In this document: one piece after another, positions 35,054-43,814 of the stretch
Layout: every line of letters starts with the position of its first letter
How positions within the stretch are numbered: position 1 is the first letter of the stretch
Assembly (NCBI RefSeq): GCF_000374865.1
Contig: NZ_KB895460.1
Span: 102,941 to 166,940, forward strand
Direction of reading: 5' to 3'
DNA: 64,000 bases
From: Arthrobacter sp. 135MFCol5.1
GTDB lineage: Bacteria > Actinomycetota > Actinomycetes > Actinomycetales > Micrococcaceae
Made by a program: the position numbers and the translations under genes
Notes under the pieces: generated by a model
The model's database searches: none
Told to the model about the DNA's origin: nothing
Seen by the model: the letters and a program-made list of their open reading frames with translations, nothing else

Positions 35054-36477
35054 GGGGCCACCTCGGCCTCAACCGGCTTGGGAATCAGCAGCGAGGCGGC
35101 GAACGCCGCCACGGTGAGGGCCAGCCCGACAAGCACGACGGTCAGGTAGGAGGCCTTCGCATCGCCGAGCGCCTGCGTGGCCACCAGGACCGCGGGCAGG
35201 ATGAGGAAGCTCAGGCCCGCACCCAGGTTGAAGGCGCCGGCATTCATGCCGGGCAGGAAGCCGGGGTTGCCGGCGGGCGAGAGGACAACGCCGAGTCCGT
35301 TGAGCATGATGTTGACGGTACCGGCGTACATGATGCCCAGCAAGACGGTGCCGGCAATCATCATCGGCAGGCTGCCCAGGCCGAGGAAGGCGATGACGGC
35401 CAGTGCGGCGATGCTGCCGAGGAGCCCGATCCGCAGCACCTTGGTGTACCCGAGGACGGGGGCCAGCCGCCCGCTGAGCGGACCCACCAGCCAGCCGAGC
35501 AGGGCGTACGGGGTGAGGATGATCAGCGACATTTCGGTGGGGCCGATGCTGAAGCCGGGCGCCGCGGCCTGGACGTAGGCCGGGACGATGCCGTTGATGA
35601 CGGCAAAGATGCCGGTCATGGTCAGGGTGGTGGTGAGCAGGGGGGCCCAGGTGGCGCGCTGGCGCAGGTGCACGGTTTCCACCATCGGCTGGGCGGCCCG
35701 CTGTTCGGTGCGCCAGAAGGCGAAGAAGGCGACGGCGGAGACGAGGACCAGCGCAATGCCCAGCATCAGCGTGGCGGCGGAGAAGCCGGCCACCAGCTTG
35801 GAGCCTTCGTTCAGGGCGGTCAGCAGGGCGCCCACGGCCACGACGATGAAGAAGACGCCGCGCCAGTCCATGGTGGTGCCTGCGGCAGGCTTGCTCTCCC
35901 TGGCAAGGACCAGGACGAGGGCGGTGGCGGCGGCAGCCAGGACCACCATCAGCCAGAAGATGCTGCGGAAGCCGAAGTGCTCGGCGAAGTAGCCGCCCAC
36001 GAAGGAGTCGACGCCGGCCACGCCGCCGTTGACGGCGGTGATGAGGCCCATGAGCGTGCCGTATTTGCGCGGGTTGCTCACGGCGGAGCGCAGCATGATC
36101 AGGCAAAGCGGGACGGTGGGTCCGCTGACGCCCTGGATGATGCGGCCCACGAAGAGCCAGGTGACGTCCGGGGCGAGCGCGGCGATGACGGAGCCCGCGG
36201 CCATCAGCACCATCATGCCCACCAGGACTTTCTTGCGTCCCACAATGTCGCTGAGGCGGGGCAGGAACAGTGAGAACAGGGCGGCGGCGGTGAAGAACCA
36301 GGTCTGGGAGAGGCCGATGACGGCCTGGTCGGTCTTGAGTTCCTCGCCCATGGTCACCAGGGCGGGGCTGAGCATGGAGGCGTTGAGCTGGAACGCCACG
36401 CAGGCGGCCAGCAGGGCGGTCATGAGGGCTGCGGTATTGCCGCGGCCGGTGGCGGTTTCGGTGGTCGTGGCAGTCAT
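35050..36477 (-). CDS. MFS transporter, probable nucleoside importer
   Basis: A 475-residue DHA2-like MFS protein with about 14 hydrophobic segments and the loop-2 motif DIVGRKKVL. It sits directly between nucleoside hydrolase (stop and start adjacent) and ribokinase (four-base overlap). The order suggests that it imports ribonucleosides that are then split and phosphorylated; DHA2 members are often exporters, so direction is inferred from the operon. Confidence 0.85.
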   Translation of the reverse strand: MTATTTETATGRGNTAALMTALLAACVAFQLNASMLSPALVTMGEELKTDQAVIGLSQTWFFTAAALFSLFLPRLSDIVGRKKVLVGMMVLMAAGSVIAALAPDVTWLFVGRIIQGVSGPTVPLCLIMLRSAVSNPRKYGTLMGLITAVNGGVAGVDSFVGGYFAEHFGFRSIFWLMVVLAAAATALVLVLARESKPAAGTTMDWRGVFFIVVAVGALLTALNEGSKLVAGFSAATLMLGIALVLVSAVAFFAFWRTEQRAAQPMVETVHLRQRATWAPLLTTTLTMTGIFAVINGIVPAYVQAAAPGFSIGPTEMSLIILTPYALLGWLVGPLSGRLAPVLGYTKVLRIGLLGSIAALAVIAFLGLGSLPMMIAGTVLLGIMYAGTVNIMLNGLGVVLSPAGNPGFLPGMNAGAFNLGAGLSFLILPAVLVATQALGDAKASYLTVVLVGLALTVAAFAASLLIPKPVEAEVAP

Positions 36478-37533
36478 TTACTTGACCCCTCCGGCGGTGA
36501 GGTGGGCACTGCGGCCGGGTTCGACGTCGGACGCGGTGCCATTGTCCTTGTGGTCACCGGTGCCGGGCTCGCCGATGCGGACCAGTGCGTCGGTGACAAG
36601 GTCCCAGAACCGCGCGTGGTCCAGGTCCACGGCCACGCTGGTGTGGCAGTCGGCGGGAGCGGGGGCGCGGAAGTCGGCCACGGTCATGCCGAGGGTGAGG
36701 GTGCCCTGCAGTTCGATGTTGACCGGCACCTTGCGGGTGCTGACGATGCTGGGATCGATCACGTAGGCCACGGCGCAGGGGTCGTGGACGGGCGGGTAGT
36801 CGAAGCCCTGGGCGTCCTTGTAGGTGTGGGCGAAGAAGTCCATCAGTTCGGTGACGAACTTCGCCGGGGTGGTGCCGATGGCGGCGATTTTCGCCACGAC
36901 ATCCGGGGTGGCGAGCGCTTGGTGGGTGAGGTCCAGGCCCACCATCACCACGGGCCACTTCTCGTTGAAGACGATGTGGGCTGCCTCGGGGTCGATGATG
37001 ATGTTGAACTCGGCCACGGCGCTCCAGTTGCCCACGTGGTAGCCGCCGCCCATCAGGACCACTTCCTTGACCCGTTCCACGATTCGCGGTTCCTTGCGGG
37101 CGGCCAGGGCGATGTTGGTCAGGCCGGCGGTGGGGACCAAGGTGACGGTGCCGGGTTCGTGGGCCATGACGGTGTCGATGATGAGGTCGACGGCGTGGCG
37201 CGGGTCCAGTTCGATGGTGGACTCGGGCAGGGCGGGGCCGTCCATGCCGGACTCGCCGTGGATGTCCGGGGCGGTTTCGATGCTGCGGACCAGGGGCCGC
37301 GGGCAGCCGGCGGCGAAGGGGACGCCGGTGATGCCGGCGATGGTGCCTACGGCCAGGGCGTTGCGGGTGACTTTTTCGAGGGTCTGGTTGCCCACCACCG
37401 TGGTGACGGCCAGCAGTTCGATGTCCGGGTTGCCGTGCGCGAGCAGCAGGGCCACGGCGTCGTCGTGGCCGGGGTCGCAGTCCAGGATGATCTTCCGGGG
37501 CTGGTGCTGACTCTGTTGCGGGTTTGGTTCCAC
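36478..37533 (-). CDS. ribonucleoside hydrolase (IunH family)
   Basis: A protein of about 351 residues of the inosine/uridine-preferring nucleoside hydrolase family. The Ca2+ and ribose-binding motif ILDCDPGHDDAVALLLA is at the N-terminus, with TNIALAAR, VLMGGGYHVGNWSAVAEFNI and VHDPCAVAYVID (last Ca2+ ligand) further on. It hydrolyses the N-glycosidic bond of nucleosides to base plus ribose in the cytoplasm. GTG 37533 with GGAG upstream is preferred; ATG 37551 would add six residues. The tail beyond about residue 310 is polar and poorly conserved. It heads the operon with the MFS and ribokinase genes. Confidence 0.9.
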   Translation of the reverse strand: MEPNPQQSQHQPRKIILDCDPGHDDAVALLLAHGNPDIELLAVTTVVGNQTLEKVTRNALAVGTIAGITGVPFAAGCPRPLVRSIETAPDIHGESGMDGPALPESTIELDPRHAVDLIIDTVMAHEPGTVTLVPTAGLTNIALAARKEPRIVERVKEVVLMGGGYHVGNWSAVAEFNIIIDPEAAHIVFNEKWPVVMVGLDLTHQALATPDVVAKIAAIGTTPAKFVTELMDFFAHTYKDAQGFDYPPVHDPCAVAYVIDPSIVSTRKVPVNIELQGTLTLGMTVADFRAPAPADCHTSVAVDLDHARFWDLVTDALVRIGEPGTGDHKDNGTASDVEPGRSAHLTAGGVK

Positions 37534-37619
37534 GATGGTTCTCCACGTCATTGGGGCCTGCCGGGGAGGCAGGGGTCCAGTATTCCGGGAGTGATCATGG
37601 CACCGTTTTGTGGTCTACG

Positions 37620-37631
37620 TCAAGCGCTTAA
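37620..37631. promoter_or_regulatory. LacI-type operator A of the nucleoside operon
   Basis: TCAAGCGCTTAA contains the perfect palindrome AAGCGCTT. It lies 87 bp upstream of the hydrolase start and 35 bp from a second copy. Confidence 0.6.
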
Positions 37632-37654
37632 CGTTGCGATGGCGTTTGCCCACG

Positions 37655-37666
37655 TCAAACGCTTGA
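37655..37666. promoter_or_regulatory. LacI-type operator B of the nucleoside operon
   Basis: TCAAACGCTTGA matches site A at 10 of 12 positions and shares TCAAACGCTT with the site at 28284-28301. A bound LacI protein (encoded at 32987 or 40617) would repress the nucleoside operon. Confidence 0.6.
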
Positions 37667-37699
37667 TGCCTTGCGGCTGCTGACTGGATCAGCGGCTGC

Positions 37700-38563
37700 C
37701 TAACCGAAGGGATTCCAGGCCGCATCCGGGAAGAGTGCCGCCAGCGCGGCCCGGAGCATCAGGAACCCCACAATGCCTGCCACCCACAGCACCGCCTCCC
37801 CGGCCACCCGCGACAGCCACGCGCCAAGGCGCGCCAGCGGGGCATCCAGCACGCTGCCAAGGGCAAGCCTGCCGGCCACCAGGAGCCCGGCAGGCAACAG
37901 CATCACCAGGCAGTAGGCGCCAAGGAGGGCAGCGGAAAGGGCCCAGCCAGCACTGGAGGTCGTCAGCAGCCCAATTGCGCCGATATACGGCAGCATGGTG
38001 GGCACCTCGAGCAATCCCGCGAGCAGCGCCAGGCCCAGCAGTCCGCCGGGGGTCCCCACTGCACGGCCAATCCTCCGCTGCCACCGGGCCTCGACCGGTG
38101 ATGGCCCGGGCTCCTGCGCAGCGGCCACCCCGCTGGACCGCTCGGCACGGGCGCCGCGGCCTTGGAGGCGTGCAGTGTCCGGGGAACCGGTCATCCTGCT
38201 TGGAAAGGGCGGCTCCGTCGCCGTGGAAACCCCGCGCCCGGGCCTTCCTCCCAACACGGCCCACGCCAGCAAACCGCCGCCCGCCACCAGCATTCCCCAC
38301 TGCACCGCAGGCAACCCGCCGAGGGCCCCGAGGTCCGCACCCCACGCCCCGGCGGCCCCGGCCACACCTGTCAGCAGGCCAAGTCCGAGCAGGAAGTAGA
38401 AGAGCCCGATGGCTGCGAGGTAGGCCGCCGCCTTTCCGGTGACGGCTGCCCGCCCCCCGGAGTCCCGGCGCAGGAGCAGCCACACGGGAATCACCAGCGT
38501 GCCGATGCTGGTGCTGTCGATCAGGGCGAGGATGGCCAACTGGGCCAGGAGTTCTGCAGTCAC
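37700..38563 (-). CDS. GAP-family (LysE-superfamily-like) integral membrane protein
   Basis: A protein of about 287 residues with six hydrophobic segments in two groups of three separated by a polar linker of about 60 residues. It begins VTAELLAQLAILALIDSTSIGTLVIP, the hallmark start of GAP proteins (related to mycobacterial peptidoglycolipid addressing protein and LysE-type exporters). The second half opens LLGLALLAGLLEVPTMLPYIGAIG. It probably exports a small molecule or lipid component. GTG 38563 is chosen because it matches the family start; the frame is open to 38701 and no strong ribosome binding site decides. It is a single gene with no operon partner. Confidence 0.72.
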   Translation of the reverse strand: MTAELLAQLAILALIDSTSIGTLVIPVWLLLRRDSGGRAAVTGKAAAYLAAIGLFYFLLGLGLLTGVAGAAGAWGADLGALGGLPAVQWGMLVAGGGLLAWAVLGGRPGRGVSTATEPPFPSRMTGSPDTARLQGRGARAERSSGVAAAQEPGPSPVEARWQRRIGRAVGTPGGLLGLALLAGLLEVPTMLPYIGAIGLLTTSSAGWALSAALLGAYCLVMLLPAGLLVAGRLALGSVLDAPLARLGAWLSRVAGEAVLWVAGIVGFLMLRAALAALFPDAAWNPFG

Positions 38564-38688
38564 AGGAAGAGTCTTCGCCAACCTGCCTCCTGGCGCGTCA
38601 GGCATCGGGGGGAGGGCGGACTCATCCTTTAGTCGCAGAAACTGCGCTTGAGACAGGCCGGCGCTCCCCTCTGCGGCAGGATGGGACC

Positions 38689-39894
38689 ATGCATTCAACA
38701 CCGGGCACCATCCGCCGTGAGGACGTGGTCCTGGCCCTGGCTTACGCGGGGCTCACCTGGCTGCTGCACTCACTGGGCATTACCGCTACCGAAGCCCCGG
38801 CAGTCCCTTCGCTGGAGCCATGGTGGCCCGCGCTGGCGCTGGCCGGATCCGCCGTCGTGGTGCTGCGCCGGAGCACCACCCGGGTAATGGTTCCGGTTTC
38901 CCTCCTCGCAGCGGTGGTGCTCCTGCTGGCGGGGGCGGCCGGCGGGTTCTTCCTGCTGTTCGAAGCCGTCTTCTCACTGGTGTTGTTCGGCACCGCGAAA
39001 GCGGCCAAGACGGCGGAGGTGGCGGTCCTTCTCCTGTGCGCGGCCGGAGGGGCGGCGGCATGGCTGGCAGGTGGGTCCTTCGCCGATGGCGTTGTAGCGC
39101 TGCTCGCCGGTGCCATGGTGCTGCTGCTGCCGGCCGAATGGGCAGGGAATGTCCGCAAGGCCAGGGAACTGGCCGTCAGCGAGGGGGCGCGTGCCGCTGC
39201 AATCCGGGGCGCGGCACGCGACCAGGCACGGCTGGCTGCCCGTGAGCACGAACTTGAGCTCGCCGGCGCGCGGCAGGAGATGGCGCGTGAGCTTCACGAC
39301 GTCCTTTCGTCCAGGCTGTCCGCGATCGCGTTGCAGTCGGCTGCTGCGCTGAACACCGCGGACCCGGCATTGGACCGGGAGGTCCTGGCCCACGTGCGCC
39401 GCGAAAGCGTAGCGGGGCTGCGCGACCTGAACGCCTTGATCCGGATGTTGAACGCCGGGGAGCCGCGGGCCCTGGCCGGCGATGTCGGGGATTTGGACGC
39501 CGTCATTGCCGGCCATCGCGCTGCCGGGATGGACCTCGAATGGAACAACGCCCTCCCCGGCGGAGGCGAGGACCTTCCCGGCGGCACGCAGGCTGCCATC
39601 CACCGGTTGATTGCCGAATCACTGGTCAACGCCGGGCGGCATGCCGCGGGAGCCAGCGTCCGGGCCAGCCTTGAGGAAGTTCCTTCCGGCATCCGGCTGA
39701 GGGTTGCTGACGATGGCGGCACCGAGGAACCGCAGGGAAACACGGCCGGAACAGGGACGGGACTGCCCAGCATGAGGGCCCGGGCTGAGCAGCTGGGCGG
39801 GTATGCGATCGCCGGCCCTGAAGGCCACGGCTGGAGAGTAGAGGCGTTCCTTCCGACAAACGGCACGGGCACGGTGGAGAACGAGGCACCATGA
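38689..39894 (+). CDS. NarL-type sensor histidine kinase
   Basis: A 401-residue membrane kinase. About five N-terminal hydrophobic segments (to about residue 145) precede a HisKA_3 dimerisation domain with the phospho-accepting His in RELHDVLSSRLSAIALQS, and a short HATPase domain (NAGRHA, VADDGG, GTGLPSMRARAEQLGG). Short membrane loops suggest it senses the membrane or an intramembrane signal. It overlaps its response-regulator gene by four bases (ATGA), and AGGATGGG precedes ATG 38689. Confidence 0.92.
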   Translation: MHSTPGTIRREDVVLALAYAGLTWLLHSLGITATEAPAVPSLEPWWPALALAGSAVVVLRRSTTRVMVPVSLLAAVVLLLAGAAGGFFLLFEAVFSLVLFGTAKAAKTAEVAVLLLCAAGGAAAWLAGGSFADGVVALLAGAMVLLLPAEWAGNVRKARELAVSEGARAAAIRGAARDQARLAAREHELELAGARQEMARELHDVLSSRLSAIALQSAAALNTADPALDREVLAHVRRESVAGLRDLNALIRMLNAGEPRALAGDVGDLDAVIAGHRAAGMDLEWNNALPGGGEDLPGGTQAAIHRLIAESLVNAGRHAAGASVRASLEEVPSGIRLRVADDGGTEEPQGNTAGTGTGLPSMRARAEQLGGYAIAGPEGHGWRVEAFLPTNGTGTVENEAP

Positions 39895-40532
39895 GCGGAC
39901 GAATCTCGGTATTGCTCGCGGACGACCATGCCGCCATCCGTGTGGGGATCAGGATGGTGCTCCACGGGGCACCCGGGTTCGATGTGGTCGGCGAGGCAGG
40001 TGACGGTGCCACCGCCGTCGCCATGGCCCGGACCCTGCGGCCGGACATCGTCCTGATGGACGTGCGGATGCCGGTGAGGGATGGAGTGTCGGCTACTGCC
40101 GAAATAGTCTCTGCCGGGTTGTCGAAAGTCTTGGCTTTGACCACTTTTGACCACGATTCCTATCTTTTTGGCATGCTGTCCGCCGGCGCCGCCGGCTTCC
40201 TGTTGAAGACCGCTGAACCCGCAGAAATACTCCATGCGCTGGGCCGCGTCCACGACGGCGGGACTGTGATCGCGCCCGAAGTGGCCGGCCGGTTGGTGTC
40301 TGCGGCCATCAATGGAGCAGCGGCGGCACCCACCCCGGCAGCGCCGGCCGGTGAGCTGACCGCCCGGGAACGGGAGGTGCTGGACTGCCTGGCCGATGGC
40401 CTCAGCAATGCCCGCATCGCACGCCACCTGTCCATCTCGGAAGCAACGGTCAAGACACACGTTTCGAACGTACTGGCAAAGCTGCAGGTGGAATCCCGCC
40501 TGCAGGCTGCGTTGGTGGCAAGGACCCTGTAG
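39891..40532 (+). CDS. NarL/LuxR-type response regulator
   Basis: A 213-residue response regulator. The receiver has the acidic pair DD near residue 10, phospho-acceptor Asp in VLMDVRMPVRDG, a conserved Thr in LALTTFD and Lys in FLLKTAEP. A linker leads to a LuxR helix-turn-helix LTAREREVLDCLADGLSNAR...SEATVKTHVSNVLAKL. It is translated from an overlap with its cognate kinase. Targets are unknown; the adjacent genes show no shared site. Confidence 0.93.
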   Translation: MSGRISVLLADDHAAIRVGIRMVLHGAPGFDVVGEAGDGATAVAMARTLRPDIVLMDVRMPVRDGVSATAEIVSAGLSKVLALTTFDHDSYLFGMLSAGAAGFLLKTAEPAEILHALGRVHDGGTVIAPEVAGRLVSAAINGAAAAPTPAAPAGELTAREREVLDCLADGLSNARIARHLSISEATVKTHVSNVLAKLQVESRLQAALVARTL

Positions 40533-40616
40533 CGGGAACGGCGCCGTACCGCGGCGGCGCGTCCGTGGTGGGCGGCCCGATCAGCTGCCGGCACAGGGTC
40601 GCACTACGATCGAGGT

Positions 40617-41663
40617 ATGGATTCCGGGGAACAAGTGCAGCAGCGGGCGCGGCCCCGGAGGGTAACGGCGGCCATGGTGGCCGCGCGGGCCGGTGTTTCG
40701 GTTGCCACGGTGTCGCTGGTGGCCAACGGCAAGACGGTCGGCCGGGTCTCCGAGGACAACATTTCCCGGGTGCAGGAAGCCATTGCCGAGCTTGGCTACG
40801 TGGTGGATGGCATCGGCAGTTCGCTGGCCAAGGGCGTCAGTTCGATCGTGATCCTGGTGGCACCGGATATCTCCAACCCATTCTTCGCCAAGGTAATCAG
40901 CGGGGTCCGGGAATCGCTGGGGCCCAATTACCAGCTGCTCCTCTCGGTCACGGACTCAGGTGAATTTCCCAAGGCTGCGGACGTCCGGAAGCTGATGTCC
41001 CTGCGGCCGGCAGGGCTTTTGGTTGATGCCCCGAATGCCGGGTTCCTGGCGGACCTTTCCGTGGCCGGCCCCCTGGTCCTGCTGGACGCTCCCGGCCTGG
41101 AGTCACTTGCGCCGGCCGTGAACCTTGACGTCGCCCAAGGTGCGCGGGAGCTGGCCGCGCACCTTGCCGGGGCGGGCCACCGGCGCGTGGCCTACCTCGA
41201 CAGCGTTACCGGAACCGCCACGTTCACCATCCGCCGGGAGGCCTTCCTGGCCGAAGCCGCATCACTGGGCATGACCGTGGATCCGGACCAAATGCCCGCC
41301 ACCACCATCGATGTGGGTGCCGCGGCGGCTGTCTTCGCCGACGCGTGGCCGGACTGGCAGCGCGCGGGGGTAACCGCCGTCGTCTGCGCCACGGACACCC
41401 ATGCGTACGGGGTGCTGCAGGAAGCCCGCGTGGCCGGGGTGCGCATTCCCGCGGAGCTGGCCGTGGCGGGGTTCGATGACCTGCCGTATTCGGCGACCAG
41501 CAGCCCGGGCCTGACCAGCGTGCACCTGCCGGCGGCAAGCCTGGGGCTGAAGGCTGGTGAACAGCTGCGCCGGCTGATGGAAGGGCGGGCGTTGGAGCAG
41601 GAGGAACTCGTCCTGGAAAGTTCCCTGGTGGTGCGCGGCTCCACGGCGGCAGGCGAAACGTAG
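40617..41663 (+). CDS. LacI-family transcriptional regulator
   Basis: A 348-residue regulator with HTH VTAAMVAARAGVSVATVSLVANG, a hinge region DGIGSSLAKG and a ribose-binding-like effector domain (APDISNPFFAKVISGVRESL, VAGFDDLPYSATSSPGLTSVHLP). It is monocistronic. It is a second candidate for the CG-centred palindromes at 37.6 kb, since those sites lie nearer to it, but nothing in the sequence decides between it and the LacI protein at 32987. Confidence 0.9.
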   Translation: MDSGEQVQQRARPRRVTAAMVAARAGVSVATVSLVANGKTVGRVSEDNISRVQEAIAELGYVVDGIGSSLAKGVSSIVILVAPDISNPFFAKVISGVRESLGPNYQLLLSVTDSGEFPKAADVRKLMSLRPAGLLVDAPNAGFLADLSVAGPLVLLDAPGLESLAPAVNLDVAQGARELAAHLAGAGHRRVAYLDSVTGTATFTIRREAFLAEAASLGMTVDPDQMPATTIDVGAAAAVFADAWPDWQRAGVTAVVCATDTHAYGVLQEARVAGVRIPAELAVAGFDDLPYSATSSPGLTSVHLPAASLGLKAGEQLRRLMEGRALEQEELVLESSLVVRGSTAAGET

Positions 41664-41708
41664 CGGCGCCGGCGGGTTCCTGTCGGACCCCGGCCGTAAG
41701 CTGGGATT

Positions 41709-42815
41709 ATGCCGAGTAACTGGGAGAGTCTGGACGCGTCGCAGCGTGAGTCGGTACAGCACAATGTGGAGATCTATGAGCGCGTCCGCCCTGCCCTGAA
41801 GCTCATCACCCGGGACGTCCTCCTCACCCTTCGTGACATGCTCAAGGGTACCGAGGTGACGCCGCTGTTCGTCAGCGGCCGCACCAAGACCGTGGAGTCC
41901 TTCAAGGAAAAGATCTCTCGGACCGAAGAGCCCCTGGAGCCCGGCGGCCCGCGGCTGCTCAAGTTCCCGGACCCGTTCCGGACGCTCAATGACATGGTGG
42001 GCATCCGGGTGATCACCAAGCTCCCGGCGGAGAACGCCGTGGTGGCCAACATCATCAAGCGCCAGCGGCAACTCTTCGACTGCCGTGGCGACCGGGAGAA
42101 GGACATCGGCTCCATCGAATCCGGCACCTACGGATACTCCAGCCGGCACCTGATCCTGCGGACCATCCAGAACGAGGCCGTCAAGGAGTACCAGCAGGTC
42201 TTCAACCCGGACGCCGTGCCCAACGGCAGCTACTTCTTCGAGTGCCAGATCCGTACCATCTTCGCCCATGCGTGGAGCGAGATTGAGCATGACATCAGGT
42301 TCAAGGCCGAGGATCCGCGCGCGTGGACACCGCACTTCGACCGGCAATTCACGGCCACCGCCGCCATGCTGGAGACCGTGGAGACGGCTTTCGCGGACCT
42401 GCATGAACGGTACGAGGAAGTCCGCAGCTTCTGGGACATGGACGGGGAAGGCGCGGCAGCCCTCACCCCGAACCGGATCCGCGACGTCTGGCGGACCCTG
42501 CTCCCGCACGTTGACCGGAAAGTGGACGACGACTGGGGCTGGGCCGCGGAACTCCTGGCCGCCCACGGCCTCAACCAGACCGTGCAACTGGCCGGCCTGC
42601 TCAGCGCCAACCGCATCACCGAGGTCCGCAAGGCCCTGGACCACCGCTACTCCCCCGGCCCCGACCGGCTGATGGACGACCTCCTGCTGTGGCAGTACGG
42701 CACCAAGCACATCGACCTCACCGCAGAACCGGCCGACGCCGTCCCGCACCCCCGGCGCGACAGCCTCCTGCGGCGGCTGCGGCAGATCGAGCGGTACAGG
42801 ATGACGAAGACGTAA
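41709..42815 (+). CDS. RelA/SpoT synthetase-domain protein, (p)ppGpp synthetase-like
   Basis: A 368-residue protein with a central RelA/SpoT nucleotidyltransferase domain (about residues 40-200). Key segments include RTKTVESFKEKI, FRTLNDMVGIRVI with the catalytic-Asp region, GYSSRHLIL and FECQIRTIFAHAWSEIEHD, which is the conserved YQIRT-like motif and E-x-x-x-H stretch of this fold. It lacks the HD hydrolase and TGS/ACT domains of Rel, and the C-terminal 170 residues match no domain I know. It is longer than typical small alarmone synthetases (200-260). It probably makes alarmone or a related pyrophosphorylated nucleotide under a distinct cue. Last gene before the remnant-rich region. Confidence 0.82.
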   Translation: MPSNWESLDASQRESVQHNVEIYERVRPALKLITRDVLLTLRDMLKGTEVTPLFVSGRTKTVESFKEKISRTEEPLEPGGPRLLKFPDPFRTLNDMVGIRVITKLPAENAVVANIIKRQRQLFDCRGDREKDIGSIESGTYGYSSRHLILRTIQNEAVKEYQQVFNPDAVPNGSYFFECQIRTIFAHAWSEIEHDIRFKAEDPRAWTPHFDRQFTATAAMLETVETAFADLHERYEEVRSFWDMDGEGAAALTPNRIRDVWRTLLPHVDRKVDDDWGWAAELLAAHGLNQTVQLAGLLSANRITEVRKALDHRYSPGPDRLMDDLLLWQYGTKHIDLTAEPADAVPHPRRDSLLRRLRQIERYRMTKT

Positions 42816-42989
42816 GGGTTCGTGTTAGGAGCATTTGGCTGCTCCATGGGGCGAAACCCTCTTCCCAGGCCGTTCAGGAAAGGTTGTGGACTGCCCCGGC
42901 CCAGCGGGGGCCGGAGACGGCCCGGCGGACAGCCCGGGCGCGGGCGTGGAAGTCGATCTTTGGCATTCGCGGAGAAGGGTCAGCGCGAC

Positions 42990-43190
42990 TGCCGGGATCA
43001 TTCAAGGTGGGGGGCGGTGCCGCTTTGGCGGCTGTTGTGCTGTGGTCGGCGATCAGTCCCATGTCGGCGTATTCGCGTACAGCGGCGATGCCGGCAACGG
43101 CGTCGGTCTTGGTATCGAAGGGCTTGGACACTGCCATAACGGTTCCATCGGGGAACTGAATTCCGACCGTAACCGGGGTGACGACCTCCC
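42990..43190 (-). pseudogene. YegP/DUF1508 repeat remnant
   Basis: On the minus strand the codons from about 43190 down give IQFPDGTVMAVSKPFDTK and then AVAGIAAVREYADMGLIADH, matching actinobacterial DUF1508 (YegP) repeats. The upstream half of the motif and any normal start are missing, although an ATG exists in frame at 43137, and the downstream extension is unrelated. The remaining 42816-43540 sequence shows no gene. Confidence 0.45.
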
Positions 43191-43544
43191 TGTTCCAATG
43201 CCTGAGTACTGGCAGAACGCTTAGCGATCCTTGAGACTCCTGAGCCGGCGTCTTTTGCGCCCGTTACACCGCTCCCCTTCCACAACGGATTACGAAGTTC
43301 CGCGCCAAGCCAGCTTTACAGAATCACCACTATCGGCTCTTTGAATTCTGGCGCGGAAGCGGCCGGGGATGCTGACGCTTTGCGGGCGGATCCAGGGTTT
43401 TGGGCGGAATCACTGCGTACCCGGACAGGACAATAGCTCGGTGGAAGTGGCGGCGAACTTGTCCCAACCACGGCCTGAGCCTGCATCTGCTGAAGCCCAA
43501 GCCGCGGCCAGCGGACGAGCACTGCAGTTTCCACGAGGCCCTGT

Positions 43545-43566
43545 ACAATATCCTGTAATGTGAGAC
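43545..43566 (+). promoter_or_regulatory. IclR-type operator copy 1
   Basis: ACAATATCCTGTAATGTGAGAC is identical at 21 of 22 positions to the site at 56171-56192. It lies 113 bp before a truncated IclR reading frame and 249 bp before the MFS gene. Confidence 0.65.
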
Positions 43567-43678
43567 TTTTTGCACATGCCTTATCTACCACTCCACTGTC
43601 GCTCCGGCTAAGTCCCGCGATGGAAGGGCACAGACCCAAATGGTGAAGGAATAATGATCATCGACTGGCACCTTCGAG

Positions 43679-43812
43679 ATGACCGCACGCACGGACTTCG
43701 CCGGCAGCCTGGCCAAGACGCTCCACGTCCTCCATCTTTCCAGCGAAACGGCTCCGGCGCCCCTCTGGTCCACCTCCGACATCATCGAAATCCTGGAGAC
43801 CTCCAGGGTCAA
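43679..43812 (+). pseudogene. truncated IclR-family regulator (N-terminal HTH fragment)
   Basis: The first 44 codons encode SLAKTLHVLHL...APLWSTSDIIEILETSR, aligning with SLSRMLNVLDL...EPVWSTADLIEALETSR of the intact IclR at 63735. After ETSR homology stops where the paralogue continues STGYRYIKTL, and an MFS start follows directly. The DNA at the break (GGAGACCTCCAGG) is shared by both copies. Without the recognition helix end and effector domain it cannot function as a regulator. Confidence 0.65.
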
Positions 43813-43814
43813 TC

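Noticed and set aside
36502..37683. A 393-codon forward frame over the nucleoside hydrolase
   Set aside because: It is antisense to a clearly conserved enzyme, and the product is Gly/Val/Asp/His low-complexity.
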